Positions 26,101 to 34,696 of a stretch of DNA of 52,080 nt are shown here, piece after piece. The stretch is from Oxalobacter formigenes. GTDB taxonomy: Bacteria; Pseudomonadota; Gammaproteobacteria; Burkholderiales; Burkholderiaceae_D. Both the position numbers and the translations under genes were made by a program. Below the pieces are notes generated by a model, which was not told the origin of the DNA, searched no databases, and saw nothing but the letters and a program-made list of their open reading frames with translations. Numbering within the stretch: the first letter of the stretch is position 1; each line of letters opens with the position of its first letter. The stretch lies in the NCBI RefSeq assembly GCF_027158485.1, contig NZ_JAMKYJ010000015.1; one strand, written 5' to 3'.

Positions 26101-28235
26101 ACGGCGATGGCAAAACTGTCACGGTGACTGTTGACGGACAAACCGTCCCTCCCCATCATACGGAAGGCAGTGTCGGCGGCAATCACCAGACCCTCTCTTC
26201 TCTCGAGGTCAATGAAAAAACAGGCGAAGTCAGCTATGAGCAAAACAGCGAAGTCGTCAACACCGCCTTCGGGACGCAAGGGCAAGCACATGACATCACT
26301 GTCTCGGTGACCGACAGCGACGGGGACGTCGTGTCGCAAACGGTCCATCTGGAAACGGTTGGCATGCAGGTCGGAGGGGTTCATTCCGATACGATTACCG
26401 GCGGAAGCGGAGCGGATATCATTATCGGGGACAAAGGCCATATAGACGGTGTCCAGAATACGGTCACTTACAATCTGTCGCTGGTGCTCGACGTGTCCAA
26501 TTCCATGTATGCCGGTCTTGACAATGGCAATACACGTCTTGCCTCCTCTGTGGAAGCGCTGAACAATCTGATCGATTCCATTGCCGCCCAGACGGCTCAG
26601 GGAGGGATAACCGTCAATATCCAGCTGGTCGGATTCCATTCCAGTGCATTCGAAAACAGCTGGCTCTCCGTGACTCAGGACAATGTTAACGAACTCAAGA
26701 GTTACGTAAACGAACTGGCCAATCATATCCGGGATGGCGGAGCGTCCAATACCAATTATCAGGCGGCCTTCGAAGAAGTCTGCCAATGGTTTGCCCAACA
26801 GTCTGCCGTCCCTCCCGTTCAGGGAACGGATGTAGTCAATAAAGTATTTTTCATCTCTGACGGGGTTCCCAATGCCATTACGGTAAATGGCGCCGTCATC
26901 AATTACGATTCGTTGCACCGTCAGCCGGACTGGCCTGCCAGTTGGCCGCATGATTCCTATGCCCCGGATTATTTCATATATGCACGCCAATATGTTCTTT
27001 CGCATACGGATGGCTATGAAAAATTATTGGGTATGGTTCCCGATCTGGAAATGAACAGCGCCGGTTTCGCCGGATCAGGACTGGACGGTGGTACGCTGGA
27101 TCATTTCGACAATACGGGAGGAGGCCAGATTCTCCATAACAGCCATGATCTGACCGAGTTTCTCAAACCCGGAGTCGTTATTCCTCCTGTCGATGGAGAC
27201 CGGGATACCGTCTATGCCGGAGCAGGCAACGACATCGTTTTCGGCGATCACGTCCATTACGTCGCGAAAGACGGCTCTGCACTCGATGGGGACATCGCCC
27301 TTTTCTCAGCTGTGGCGGCTGCGGGTGGCGATATAAGCAGTCTGGCAGGCATCCATCAGTTCCTGATGGCTCATCCGGATTTTGCCGACACCCTTTCCAG
27401 TCCCGATGCAGCCAGTAACCAGAACGATCTGCTGATCGGGGGAACCGGCCACGACATCCTTGTCGGACAGGGTGGCAACGATCTCCTGATCGGTGACGGC
27501 GACAACAGTCTGACGCAAAAAGGCAGCCTGGATCATCTCGACTATCTGATGGGTGCCCATGCACAGGGAGATGATCTGGCGGCCGGAATCCATCATCTGT
27601 TCGATCATGGTACGGCACAGGAAATCAGCCATTTCACGAATGGCATTGAAAACCTGAATATCGAAAGCAGCCATGATGGCAATGACCATCTTTACGGTGG
27701 AACGGGCGACGACATCCTTGTCGGAATGGGTGGAAACGATCACCTCTACGGAGGCGAAGGCCACGATATCCTGCTCGGCGGCAGCGGCAACGATGTGCTG
27801 GTCGGCGGTAAGGGGGATGACATTCTGGCAGGCGGTACCGGTAACGATATATTCAAATACACTGCCGGTGATCTGGACGGTGTAACGCACGGCGATACCA
27901 TTACGGATTTCCATCTGGGCAACCTGAACGAGTCGAAAGGTCCTCTCGATGTGAATGCCGACGTGCTCGATATCAGTGAGCTGATCACGGGTCACGACAA
28001 ACCGACCAGTCTGGAATCGCTTGTGAACGGTGGCTATCTCAGCTTCGATGACGTCCAGAAAAATGATGACGGCACCTTGACGGTCAAACTGTCTATCGAT
28101 GTGGACGGCCATGACGGAAGCGCCCATATGACCAATCTCGCGACGATAACCATGTCCGGTTTCGACCATCATGGGGGAGACATCGTTCAGGAATTGATGA
28201 ATCAACTGGTCAACAACGAGAACATCAAGTTCTAG
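23133..28235 (+). CDS. LapA-like RTX adhesin with retention module, repeats and vWA domain
   Basis: A 1700-aa type I-secreted adhesin. Residues 1-70 (GIVRGLVGSVTVTNTRG, TGDTVELNDTV, VHIAFDNGNFATVG) match the retention module that anchors LapA-type proteins in the outer-membrane pore. TAAG at residues 106-109 matches the LapG protease cleavage motif. Residues ~185-960 hold VCBS/T1SS-143-like repeats, each with ADGxYxYxAN and FTVDVKVDIxDDVP. A von Willebrand A domain follows (~1112-1290; MIDAS LVLDVSNSMY). RTX nonapeptides (GGxGxD) are at ~1430-1450 and 1510-1575 and bind calcium. The uncleaved C-terminal T1SS signal follows. No LapBCE, LapD or LapG genes are in the window. The upstream FNR box suggests anaerobic control. 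Two 660-bp repeat units are identical. Confidence 0.9.
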   Translation: MATGIVRGLVGSVTVTNTRGVTRQLRTGDTVELNDTVQAANGSTVHIAFDNGNFATVGSNEKLVLDASVIDPMAESDNKAATDLSVADIQAMIAAGADPTEIAEATAAGADAGTRGDPNHSGSHSFVVVDQDAARGEVTPGFETGTFSNPVPESEIYDGGLDTFLLEPDSDPESPDVPPTDNDPVVSDHLVVNEHGLDNTADASESALIKAPDGFKIIDVEDGKHGTVSNDGQGNWHYTLNEAIDSGNNPGANTVTDADSVKMTVEDGNGNRFTVDVKVDIVDDVPLLDLAGSDYQQISVGSGSSVSEIAGSIHYDFGADDGAGKSMTISVGDHRYDVTNLAQAGSYELAGEYGTLTVYADGSYSYQANPNISGNAQDSFTLTITDADGDTKDVKLDVTVTPPSGPDADSIAHVVVDEAGLNDVDNTSEISKPVTMPDGYTIVDVAENGQGTHGHMEKGLDGQWHYTLNEAIFSGGENDSNNTVTDADTVKMVVQDAHGNRFTVDVKVDIIDDVPTVNVTDNIVNDVMAGQQSTDGGKLDVDFGADDGKGKQLTISVEGKAVDITDIASKGSYDIAGKLGTLTIHADGTYTYKANPDARQGQDSFDVKIRDADGDWAETKIDVNVSGATGPDGSKIAHIVVNEHGLDNATDHSEMATLTPPDGYVIVKAGGGEFGTVTFGKDGQWHYTLNKAIDSGNEQGTNTVEGADTVKMVVQDAYGNQFTVDVKVDIIDDVPTVNVTDNIVNDVMAGQQSTDGGKLDVDFGADDGKGKQLTISVEGKAVDITDIASKGSYDIAGKLGTLTIHADGTYTYKANPDARQGQDSFDVKIRDADGDWAETKIDVNVSGATGPDGSKIAHIVVNEHGLDNATDHSEMATLTPPDGYVIVKAGGGEFGTVTFGKDGQWHYTLNKAIDSGNEQGTNTVEGADTVKMVVQDAYGNQFTVDVKVDIIDDVPTVNTLFAEAVQDMVNATDGVDHFKAGFDFDFGADNGDGKTVTVTVDGQTVPPHHTEGSVGGNHQTLSSLEVNEKTGEVSYEQNSEVVNTAFGTQGQAHDITVSVTDSDGDVVSQTVHLETVGMQVGGVHSDTITGGSGADIIIGDKGHIDGVQNTVTYNLSLVLDVSNSMYAGLDNGNTRLASSVEALNNLIDSIAAQTAQGGITVNIQLVGFHSSAFENSWLSVTQDNVNELKSYVNELANHIRDGGASNTNYQAAFEEVCQWFAQQSAVPPVQGTDVVNKVFFISDGVPNAITVNGAVINYDSLHRQPDWPASWPHDSYAPDYFIYARQYVLSHTDGYEKLLGMVPDLEMNSAGFAGSGLDGGTLDHFDNTGGGQILHNSHDLTEFLKPGVVIPPVDGDRDTVYAGAGNDIVFGDHVHYVAKDGSALDGDIALFSAVAAAGGDISSLAGIHQFLMAHPDFADTLSSPDAASNQNDLLIGGTGHDILVGQGGNDLLIGDGDNSLTQKGSLDHLDYLMGAHAQGDDLAAGIHHLFDHGTAQEISHFTNGIENLNIESSHDGNDHLYGGTGDDILVGMGGNDHLYGGEGHDILLGGSGNDVLVGGKGDDILAGGTGNDIFKYTAGDLDGVTHGDTITDFHLGNLNESKGPLDVNADVLDISELITGHDKPTSLESLVNGGYLSFDDVQKNDDGTLTVKLSIDVDGHDGSAHMTNLATITMSGFDHHGGDIVQELMNQLVNNENIKF
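24635..26006 (+). repeat. Exact tandem duplication inside the adhesin gene (660-bp period)
   Basis: Bases 24635-25346 are identical, as far as I can compare by eye, to 25295-26006. This gives two in-phase 660-bp (220-codon) units plus 52 bases of a third. Neighbouring repeats of the same family have diverged, so this copy is recent or kept uniform by recombination. The unit number may vary between strains. Confidence 0.9.
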
Positions 28236-28255
28236 TTTTGTTGCCTGTCCTTACA

Positions 28256-28284
28256 GGGAATGCTGCAACAGCATTCCCTTTTTT
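28256..28284 (+). terminator. Intrinsic terminator of the adhesin gene
   Basis: GGGAATGCTG-CAA-CAGCATTCCC followed by T6, 20 bases after the stop codon. Confidence 0.9.
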
Positions 28285-28373
28285 CATTTATTGAACAGAC
28301 CGGCCCAAAGAAAGGTGACGGTCTTGTACAGGCTGGTCAATCCTCTCCTCCAACTCCTGTCATTTGAGGTAAC

Positions 28374-29318
28374 ATGGCTTCTTTTTCCGCTTGTTCCCGA
28401 CACACCATGACTCCATCCACGTCCGCCAAAGGTTATTTGCTGGCCCTGTCGGCAACTGTCTTGTGGAGCACAACCTTCCCGCTGGCACGCCTGATCGCCT
28501 TTTCCATGTCGCCGGTCGAGCTGGCTTTCTGGCGCTGGCTGTTCACGTTTTCATGTATGTTGCCTTTCGGCTTTGTCGCAGTGAAAAACAACCGGCCAGC
28601 TCTCAAAAAGAACTGGAAATGGATTCTTGCCGCCGGCGTGCTCGGCTTTTCGATGTACAGCATCCTGATGTTCGAGGCAGGCCGGACTACAGACGCCACC
28701 AATATGTCACTGATTGCGGCCACGGCACCGGTTTTCATGGCTTTTTTTGCCATTGCTTTTCTGCATGAGCGTTTGTCATTCCCCCAGATTCTGGGGCTGG
28801 TCATTGCTGTCATCGGCGTTCTGGTACTGGTGCTGAAAGGCGAATTCCACCGGTTTTCCGATCTGTCCTTTACCATTGGCGACCTCTGGATGCTGCTGGC
28901 TGCCTCGCTTTTCGCCGTTTACAGCATTCTGGTCCGAAAAAGACCGGGGACGATGCCGCAAAAAGCGCTGATGACGGCGATGCTTGCTTTCGGTTTCTTC
29001 GCACTCTGCCCTCTCATGGCAGCTGAAGCGATGGCGACAGACTGGCATTTTCCCGATGGACAGACCCTCTGGATCATTTTCTATATTGCCGTCATCCCTA
29101 CCCTGATCGGCTACCTGCTCTGGAACCGGTCGGTAGAATATATCGGAGCAGCCCGTGCCGGAATCGTCTATTACAGTATTCCGCTCTTTTCCAGTCTGGA
29201 AGCGGTCATTCTCCTGCATGAAACGGTTTCAATGCCGCAGATCGTCGGAGGACTGATGATCATCGGCGGAATCCTGCTCTCTTCCCTGAACGTGTTAAGG
29301 CAACTGATTCGTCATTAA
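28374..29318 (+). CDS. EamA/DMT-family transporter
   Basis: A 314-aa transporter with ten predicted helices. SATVLWSTTFPLARL opens the first EamA repeat. EAGRTTDATNMSLIAATAPV is typical of repeat 1, and YLLWNRSVEYIGAARAGI with ETVSMPQIVGGLMIIGGI closes repeat 2. The ATG at 28374 follows GAGGT at 3 bases; the in-frame ATG at 28407 (MTPSTSAKG) is a reasonable alternative. It is the third EamA transporter in the window and is not close in sequence to the other two. Substrate unknown. Confidence 0.85.
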   Translation: MASFSACSRHTMTPSTSAKGYLLALSATVLWSTTFPLARLIAFSMSPVELAFWRWLFTFSCMLPFGFVAVKNNRPALKKNWKWILAAGVLGFSMYSILMFEAGRTTDATNMSLIAATAPVFMAFFAIAFLHERLSFPQILGLVIAVIGVLVLVLKGEFHRFSDLSFTIGDLWMLLAASLFAVYSILVRKRPGTMPQKALMTAMLAFGFFALCPLMAAEAMATDWHFPDGQTLWIIFYIAVIPTLIGYLLWNRSVEYIGAARAGIVYYSIPLFSSLEAVILLHETVSMPQIVGGLMIIGGILLSSLNVLRQLIRH

Positions 29319-29454
29319 AATGCCGCGCCTGAGAGAATCGGGCAAGAATCGGGCAGATTTCAATCTATATCCAGACTGTTGCGAGGACTATAGTGAAGCT
29401 GTCCGGAAAAGAAATTTTCCTATTCGTTTTGATAGTCTAAGGATGGAGAGGAAC

Positions 29455-29985
29455 ATGTCAAAAAGCCTGATTGCCTGGTATTCCCGCAAGGGAAGCAATT
29501 ATTTCGATGGAAAAATCATGGATCTGCCAGTCGGCAATACGGAAGTGATTGCGAAAAAAATCGCTGCCTTGACTGGAGCCGAGCTGTTTCATATCGAGGC
29601 CGTCAAACCCTATCCGGCCGATTATGATGAATCGACTGAAGTGGCGAAAATCGAACTGGGTGAAAATGCCCGTCCTGAATTGACCGCAAGCGTGCCCGAT
29701 TTCGACGCTTACGACGTCATCTATCTGGGTTACCCGATCTGGTGGGGTGTCATGCCGATGCCGGTGCTGACTTTTCTGGAATCGTATAATTTTTCCGGCA
29801 AGACAATCGCTCCGTTCTGCACTCACGAAGGCAGCGGGCTCGGCATGAGTGAACGTTACATCCGGCAAGCCTGTCCACAAGCGACTGTCTTGCCGGGTCT
29901 GGCGATCATCGGACATCTGCGCGAGAAAGCGGACCAATCTCTGAAAGACTGGCTGAAAAAAACGGGACTGGCAAAACAGGGATAA
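29455..29985 (+). CDS. Flavodoxin family protein
   Basis: A 176-aa flavodoxin (Flavodoxin_4 type). KSLIAWYSRKGSNY is the phosphate-binding loop, YLGYPIWWGVMPMPV the FMN-binding 60s loop with its conserved tryptophans, and APFCTHEGSGLG the third FMN loop. Members act as FMN electron carriers or small NAD(P)H-linked reductases. I use ATG 29455, behind GGAGAGG. Upstream in-frame codons back to 29320 do not look like protein. The upstream region holds an 18-base motif shared with the promoter region of the hydrolase at 13821. Confidence 0.85.
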   Translation: MSKSLIAWYSRKGSNYFDGKIMDLPVGNTEVIAKKIAALTGAELFHIEAVKPYPADYDESTEVAKIELGENARPELTASVPDFDAYDVIYLGYPIWWGVMPMPVLTFLESYNFSGKTIAPFCTHEGSGLGMSERYIRQACPQATVLPGLAIIGHLREKADQSLKDWLKKTGLAKQG

Positions 29986-30001
29986 GAAACAGGCATAAGA
30001 A

Positions 30002-30985
30002 TCAGAGTGCCTTGAAGCGTTCTGCCGCTGTTTTGTAAGAAAACCCGGCGCGTTCCGAACCGTGGGCGTACAGCTCGTCCAGAAACGCTTTTTCTTCCGC
30101 CAGCTCTTCTTCGGCGATTTCTTTCCACCAGTGACGGTTGGGACCGGTTGTCCCGTCGTGCCACCGGTAAGCACGGGCTTTAAGCTCATCTTTCGCCTCA
30201 AAAGGCGCACCGAAAGCTTGCACCGTCACGGTTCTTTTTTCTGCCTGTTTCAAAAGACTGGCAAATGCGTCGGGCTGGCAGTGAAGCAGCCAGGCCAGCG
30301 CCAGACAATCGATACAAGCCCGATGCGCTTCATAAAAATAGCCTGACTTCAAAACCAGCTCTTCCAGTTTCAGGTTTTTGAAGCCCAGTCCGTTCCAGTC
30401 AATGCCGACCAGTGAACACGCCCATTTTTTCTCCTCAAAACCTCTGAAACGTTTTTCGAAAAACGGCCGGTCGAAAGCGGCATTGTGCGCGACGATCAGG
30501 ACGGCATCGTCCAGAAAACCGGCAACCATCGTTTCATCGATCCGCTTGCCACGAACCATGTCGTCCGTAATGCCGGTCAGTTCGGTAATGAAAGGCGTGA
30601 TCGGCTTGCCCGGATCTTCATAGGCACTGACGATGCGTTCGATGGAAACAAGACGGTGTGCCGTGGGAGAAAACAGCGCTTTGACGAGTCCCAGCTCGAT
30701 AATGACGTCCATATCGGACGACAGGCCAGTCGTTTCGGTATCCAGAAAAACGATGGCGATTTCATCGCCATGTTTTTCTGAAAGGGAATATGGCAAATCG
30801 ATACCGGGTCTGGTCAAGGGAATACGTTCAAGGATTCTGAAATCGTCTGTTTTGGCAAGGATTTTGTTCAGGCGCTTCCTGAGTGTGGTGACATCGTCTG
30901 GTGAATTATCCTTTTTCGCTTCCGTTTCCGTGACGGGTTCGGCAAACAGATCGGCCTGCAAACTGGAGAATAGAGTGTCTTCCAT
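30002..30985 (-). CDS. 3'-5' exonuclease, DnaQ-like DEDDh family
   Basis: A 327-aa protein. Residues ~80-250 form a DEDDh exonuclease domain: Exo I IVFLDTETTGL, Exo II IVAHNAAFDRPFFEKR, and Exo III HRACIDCLAL. The N-terminal ~75 residues are unrecognised. A C-terminal helical extension has a conserved-looking RHWWKEI segment, so this is a stand-alone nuclease and not the polymerase III epsilon subunit. It probably trims DNA or RNA 3' ends. ATG 30985 is preferred; a TTG at 30994 is in frame. It is convergent with the flavodoxin, 16 bases apart. Confidence 0.85.
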   Translation of the reverse strand: MEDTLFSSLQADLFAEPVTETEAKKDNSPDDVTTLRKRLNKILAKTDDFRILERIPLTRPGIDLPYSLSEKHGDEIAIVFLDTETTGLSSDMDVIIELGLVKALFSPTAHRLVSIERIVSAYEDPGKPITPFITELTGITDDMVRGKRIDETMVAGFLDDAVLIVAHNAAFDRPFFEKRFRGFEEKKWACSLVGIDWNGLGFKNLKLEELVLKSGYFYEAHRACIDCLALAWLLHCQPDAFASLLKQAEKRTVTVQAFGAPFEAKDELKARAYRWHDGTTGPNRHWWKEIAEEELAEEKAFLDELYAHGSERAGFSYKTAAERFKAL

Positions 30986-31115
30986 CGGGAACAATCGCTT
31001 TCTAACAATTCAGAATAAGGTACTCATAGCGAATGATACAGGCTGATGCCATGAAGAGCGACTGTTTGAAGTCTCAATTTTAACGAAAAACACCAAATCG
31101 GGGCCCGACGGGCAC

Positions 31116-32054
31116 TCAGAGTGCTTTTTCTTCCGATTTCAAAAGCGATTCCCGTTCCGTTCGCCGCCTTTGCCTCCAGAGTTGCCAGGCATTGAACGCG
31201 TTTTGCCAGACAATGTAAGAACTTGCAGCAACGGCAGTAATGGGAGAAAGATATGTTTGCGAGAGCCATGCCGCCAGAATGGCGTTTTTCTGCCCCATCG
31301 CCTGTCCGGCAGTCACCCTTTCGTCGAAGAACGAGCCGACCCACTTGCCGCATGTAAAGAGCACAAAGCAGATGACAGCGGCGGAAATCATCAGCGAAAA
31401 CGCCATCATGCCATCATTCGGTTCGGTAACCAGCGTGTGGATCGTTTTGGCAATAACGATCATGAGGGTAATGCCCCAGAGATAAAAAGCCCATTCCTGC
31501 CATTTGGCCAGTCTCTGTCCCAACGGGGGAACAAAATGCCTGATGACCATCGCCATGATGAAAGGCAGGATCAGGAGGGGGAAAACTTTTTGCAGGATGA
31601 AGAAAAACGCTTCCCAAAAGCCGATCCCTGCGGTCATCGGATGAATGAACGGAAAAAGCAGGGGGGCTGTGATCGCCGTCGCCAGATTGGAGAGAATCAT
31701 GTAACTGGTCAGGCTGGCGGCATTGCCCCCGAGTTTTTGCGTCACGACGGCTGTCGCCGTCCCCGTCGGCGTCATGATGATGACCATGGCGGCTTCAGCG
31801 ATGATGATATTCACCGGCCTTAAAGCCGCATAAACGGCAACGCTTCCGACCAGTTGCACTGCAACCATCAAAAAATGAAAGGTACTGAATTTGAGATTGG
31901 ATAGCGGGATTTTCGAAAACGTCAGAAGCAGCATGGTGAAAATCAGATACGGCACCAGAAAATTGAGGTGCCACAAGACTGGAAAACCGATGAAACCCAG
32001 TACGATACCCAGAGGCAATGTCCAGTTTTTGACAAAAGTGATGATGGTATTCAT
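31116..32054 (-). CDS. Bile acid:sodium symporter-like (BASS) transporter
   Basis: A 312-aa membrane protein with nine or ten predicted helices. The segment MVIIMTPTGTATAVVTQKLGGN and the GQKNAILAAWLSQTYLSP segment match the two conserved core regions of the BASS superfamily that form the sodium and substrate site. Family substrates include bile acids, pantoate and 2-keto acids; which one applies cannot be read from sequence. The start has AGGTGA 6 bases upstream. A long perfect inverted repeat lies about 77 bases upstream, where a promoter or operator is expected. Confidence 0.8.
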   Translation of the reverse strand: MNTIITFVKNWTLPLGIVLGFIGFPVLWHLNFLVPYLIFTMLLLTFSKIPLSNLKFSTFHFLMVAVQLVGSVAVYAALRPVNIIIAEAAMVIIMTPTGTATAVVTQKLGGNAASLTSYMILSNLATAITAPLLFPFIHPMTAGIGFWEAFFFILQKVFPLLILPFIMAMVIRHFVPPLGQRLAKWQEWAFYLWGITLMIVIAKTIHTLVTEPNDGMMAFSLMISAAVICFVLFTCGKWVGSFFDERVTAGQAMGQKNAILAAWLSQTYLSPITAVAASSYIVWQNAFNAWQLWRQRRRTERESLLKSEEKAL

Positions 32055-32130
32055 GGCGTCACCTGACTATGCTGACTGATTTGACAAACAAAACCCGAGA
32101 TCGGCAATGTCAGTTTATTCTTTTGACATC

Positions 32131-32178
32131 CATATAAAAAATACTTTTTTTGTTTGAAATTTATATATTTTTTATATG
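32131..32178. repeat. Perfect 13-bp AT-rich inverted repeat upstream of the BASS gene
   Basis: CATATAAAAAATA (32131-32143) and TATTTTTTATATG (32166-32178) are exact reverse complements separated by 22 T-rich bases. The span overlaps the likely promoter of the BASS transporter. The rest of 32055-32361 holds no gene; one plus-strand frame there is a shadow of the neighbouring gene. Confidence 0.55.
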
Positions 32179-32361
32179 AATGATGCGGAAGGAAACCGGG
32201 CCGGTTTCCGCAAACGCTGGCCTTTTTTCACGCAGGTGAAACGACCCGACACGCAACGTGATAACGATCAGAATCAATGAAGACAATAACCCGGGCATCC
32301 TCCTTCTGCGTCAGGATGCCGTAAAAAAGGGTTTTCAGGGCAATACGGCGTCAGGCAACCA

Positions 32362-33072
32362 TCAGGGGAGCCACCTGAAGTCCATCTGGCGCCACAGGGC
32401 ATTCAGCCTTTTCATGGCCAGATCCGGTTTCATCGCATCCGTGTCCGGCGGGTCCTGTACGGAAGGATTGACGGCATTGACCATCAATTCGATTGAATAG
32501 CACCGGTTTTGATGAACGGTACGATACACCTCGACATCGATGCTTTTGCTCATCGCGGCGTCTTTTGCCGTGAAATAGGTGTAGATAATATCGTTGTTTT
32601 TGAACGTTTTCAGGCTCTTCGGGTCAGCATTTGCCGGAACGGCAAGGCATTGTGCGACGACAGCCGGATCGCCGCTCACTCCGATGCGCAAATTCGCAAC
32701 TGTCGTTTTTCGGGGTGTCGTCGGCAGTTCAATCGAGACGAGACGGCGGCCATTGTCTTTTGTACCGAAATAACTCCAGTTACCGGGTTGCAGATAAGTG
32801 GCGTCAAACTGGTGTGATGGTCTCAGTCCGGATGGATAGACAAACTGGAAACCATAAGTGCTGTCGATCCAGGTGCTTGTTTTTTTGGGTGTCGTCGCAA
32901 TCCGCTTGCGCAGGGTACTGACATCGATGACAGCCCCGTTTTTCTTGTTGCATTCGGAAGGAACGTCATCCGGGCTCAGGGGCTTGTCCTGATTTGCGGC
33001 GAACGTATTGGAAGCCAGCGGCATCATGCCGCACAAGACAAGCAAGATTTTGGCTATATCCTGTTTTCTCAT
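32362..33072 (-). CDS. Exported hypothetical protein (236 aa)
   Basis: Not recognised. A signal peptide is clear: MRKQDIAK, a hydrophobic core, cleavage after TFA near residue 25. The mature part contains DSTYGFQFVYPSGLRPS, a pattern like the domain seen in small exported proteins that starts with a YGF.F.YP strand (similar to PsbP-like folds). It has three cysteines. It lies 29 bases downstream of another exported protein gene on the same strand, so the two form an operon. The start has AGGGAA 4 bases upstream. A periplasmic location is the only firm inference. Confidence 0.7.
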   Translation of the reverse strand: MRKQDIAKILLVLCGMMPLASNTFAANQDKPLSPDDVPSECNKKNGAVIDVSTLRKRIATTPKKTSTWIDSTYGFQFVYPSGLRPSHQFDATYLQPGNWSYFGTKDNGRRLVSIELPTTPRKTTVANLRIGVSGDPAVVAQCLAVPANADPKSLKTFKNNDIIYTYFTAKDAAMSKSIDVEVYRTVHQNRCYSIELMVNAVNPSVQDPPDTDAMKPDLAMKRLNALWRQMDFRWLP

Positions 33073-33101
33073 AGTTTCCCTGACTGTTTACCCATTTCCA
33101 G

Positions 33102-33569
33102 TCAAATCGACTGGCGGGAGTAGGTTTCCGAACGTGTAATATCGGCGGCAAACGAAACTGCGCGGCCGTTTCTTGGATTCAGCTGACAGGAAAACGTGAA
33201 GTAATGCCAGGTTCCGCCTGCCCTTACCTGACCCGTCCCGGTCAACAACTCATTACTCTGAAGTTTCAAACTGTCGCTCTGGACGTTACCGAGAAAAACG
33301 CGGTCTGCATCCCTGAATTGTTTCTGAAAATATTTCAGTGCAATGGGGCGGCACATGGTTTCGGCCACTTTTTTGGCATCGCTCCATTCCATTGCCATTT
33401 TACGTTCGGACGGTGACTCGATTTTGGAGAATTCATTCCGGATAACCTGCTGTTGCCGGTACGACAAAACGCTTTTTGCCGGTACAGTGACATTTTCAGC
33501 ATTGGCACTGGCAAAGAGAGTCAGTACAGCGACGATTCCAACCAATCCTTTCAGGATTCGTTTCGACAT
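33102..33569 (-). CDS. Exported hypothetical protein (155 aa), possibly DUF930-like
   Basis: A short exported protein with a signal peptide (MSKRILKGLVG, cleavage after ANA near residue 24). The mature part has two cysteines, in ETMCRPIALKYF and FTFSCQLNP, and a FRDADRVFLG segment followed by GGTWHYFTFSC. This arrangement recalls DUF930-type exported proteins, but the match is weak. The start has GGAGG 7 bases upstream. It is the first gene of a two-gene unit with the exported protein at 32362. Function unknown. Confidence 0.7.
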   Translation of the reverse strand: MSKRILKGLVGIVAVLTLFASANAENVTVPAKSVLSYRQQQVIRNEFSKIESPSERKMAMEWSDAKKVAETMCRPIALKYFQKQFRDADRVFLGNVQSDSLKLQSNELLTGTGQVRAGGTWHYFTFSCQLNPRNGRAVSFAADITRSETYSRQSI

Positions 33570-33659
33570 TTTCAGCCTCCATCGGGTCCGTAAAACAAGT
33601 TATCTGCCTTTATCTGCTGCCTATCGGCAAGATTGCTCTTAATAGTAACAGCAAAACGC

Positions 33660-33704
33660 GAAAAAAATAAATGTCCGGCTTCAATTTTTCATGAAAGCCG
33701 GACA
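33660..33704 (-). terminator. Intrinsic terminator of the rluC-HAD-sppA unit
   Basis: A 10-bp stem TGTCCGGCTT / AAGCCGGACA, read on the minus strand, is followed by T residues (the A-rich run at 33660-33670). It lies just after the sppA stop. Confidence 0.8.
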
Positions 33705-33716
33705 GTCAAAAATGAA

Positions 33717-34664
33717 TCAATGCAAGGGAACGGGATTGATATCCAGACCGGCCTGAACCGCTCCATAACCGACGGAGGCACCGAATTTCTTCAGGAAACG
33801 GTCAGACAGTCTTTCCTGTTCGGTGTAATCGACGATGACAGGTTCCCCGATCACGTCACGGGCAACACTTTCGACCGTACCCAGTTCGTCAGCCAGCCCC
33901 ATTTTGATCGCTTCAGGACCGAGAAAAACCAGACCGCTATAGATTTCCCTGTTTTCTTTCAGCCTGTCGCCCCTGCCCTGACGGACAACTTCGATGAATT
34001 GCTGGTGAATCTGGTTCAGCATGGATTGGGCATACTGGACCTGCTGTGGCGTTTGGGGAGAAAACGGGTCGAGAAAACCCTTGTATTCCCCGGCCGTCAA
34101 CAGGCGGCGCTCGACGCCGAGTTTCTGCATCAGGCCGGTGACTCCGAAACCGTTGATCATGACACCGATGGAACCGACCAGACTGGCCTTGTCGACAAAG
34201 ATCTTGTCTGCCGCTGCGGCAACATAATAACCGCCGGAAGCGCATAATTCTTCAACGACGACGTAAAGAGGCTTGTCGGGATGAACCTCACGCAAACGCC
34301 GGATTTCATCATAAATCATGCCTGCCTGAACAGGGCTTCCGCCCGGGCTGTTGATTTTCAGGATAACGCCTGTTGCCAGTGGCTCGTCATAGGCCTTGTC
34401 CAGCGCCTTGATGATATTGGCTGCCGACGAATTGCCGGAGGAATCGATCGTCCCGCGGATTTCGACCATCGCCGTATGTTTCTGGACGGGAACGGTTTCC
34501 TTGCTGGAAAAAGAAAGGCTCTTGATCGAGAAAATGACAAAAATAACCAGAATGATCGTCGTCAGCTTGAAAAAGATACCCCACCGGCGGCGTGCCCGTT
34601 GCTCTTTCAGGGTTTGCAGCATCAGTTTTTCGAGAACTTCACGTTCCCAGCCGTTTTCACTCAT
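33717..34664 (-). CDS. sppA: Signal peptide peptidase SppA-like S49 protease
   Basis: A 315-aa membrane-anchored serine protease of family S49, the single-domain form (67K E. coli SppA is about twice as long). One transmembrane helix lies at residues ~30-50 (FFKLTTIILVIFVIF). The NSPGG segment near 105, the catalytic serine in EELCASGGYYVA and the catalytic lysine in TAGEYKGFLDPF are present. It degrades cleaved signal peptides and membrane-inserted fragments. It is the last gene of a unit with the HAD phosphatase (32 bases upstream) and rluC, an order widely seen in Burkholderiales. Confidence 0.9.
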   Translation of the reverse strand: MSENGWEREVLEKLMLQTLKEQRARRRWGIFFKLTTIILVIFVIFSIKSLSFSSKETVPVQKHTAMVEIRGTIDSSGNSSAANIIKALDKAYDEPLATGVILKINSPGGSPVQAGMIYDEIRRLREVHPDKPLYVVVEELCASGGYYVAAAADKIFVDKASLVGSIGVMINGFGVTGLMQKLGVERRLLTAGEYKGFLDPFSPQTPQQVQYAQSMLNQIHQQFIEVVRQGRGDRLKENREIYSGLVFLGPEAIKMGLADELGTVESVARDVIGEPVIVDYTEQERLSDRFLKKFGASVGYGAVQAGLDINPVPLH

Positions 34665-34696
34665 GTTCAGCTCGCTTTGGATTGGCAGGTTGATAA

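Noticed and set aside
25497..27005. 502-codon minus-strand ORF within the adhesin gene
   Set aside because: It is antisense to a clearly coding repeat region; the long open frame results from the codon bias and duplication of the real gene.
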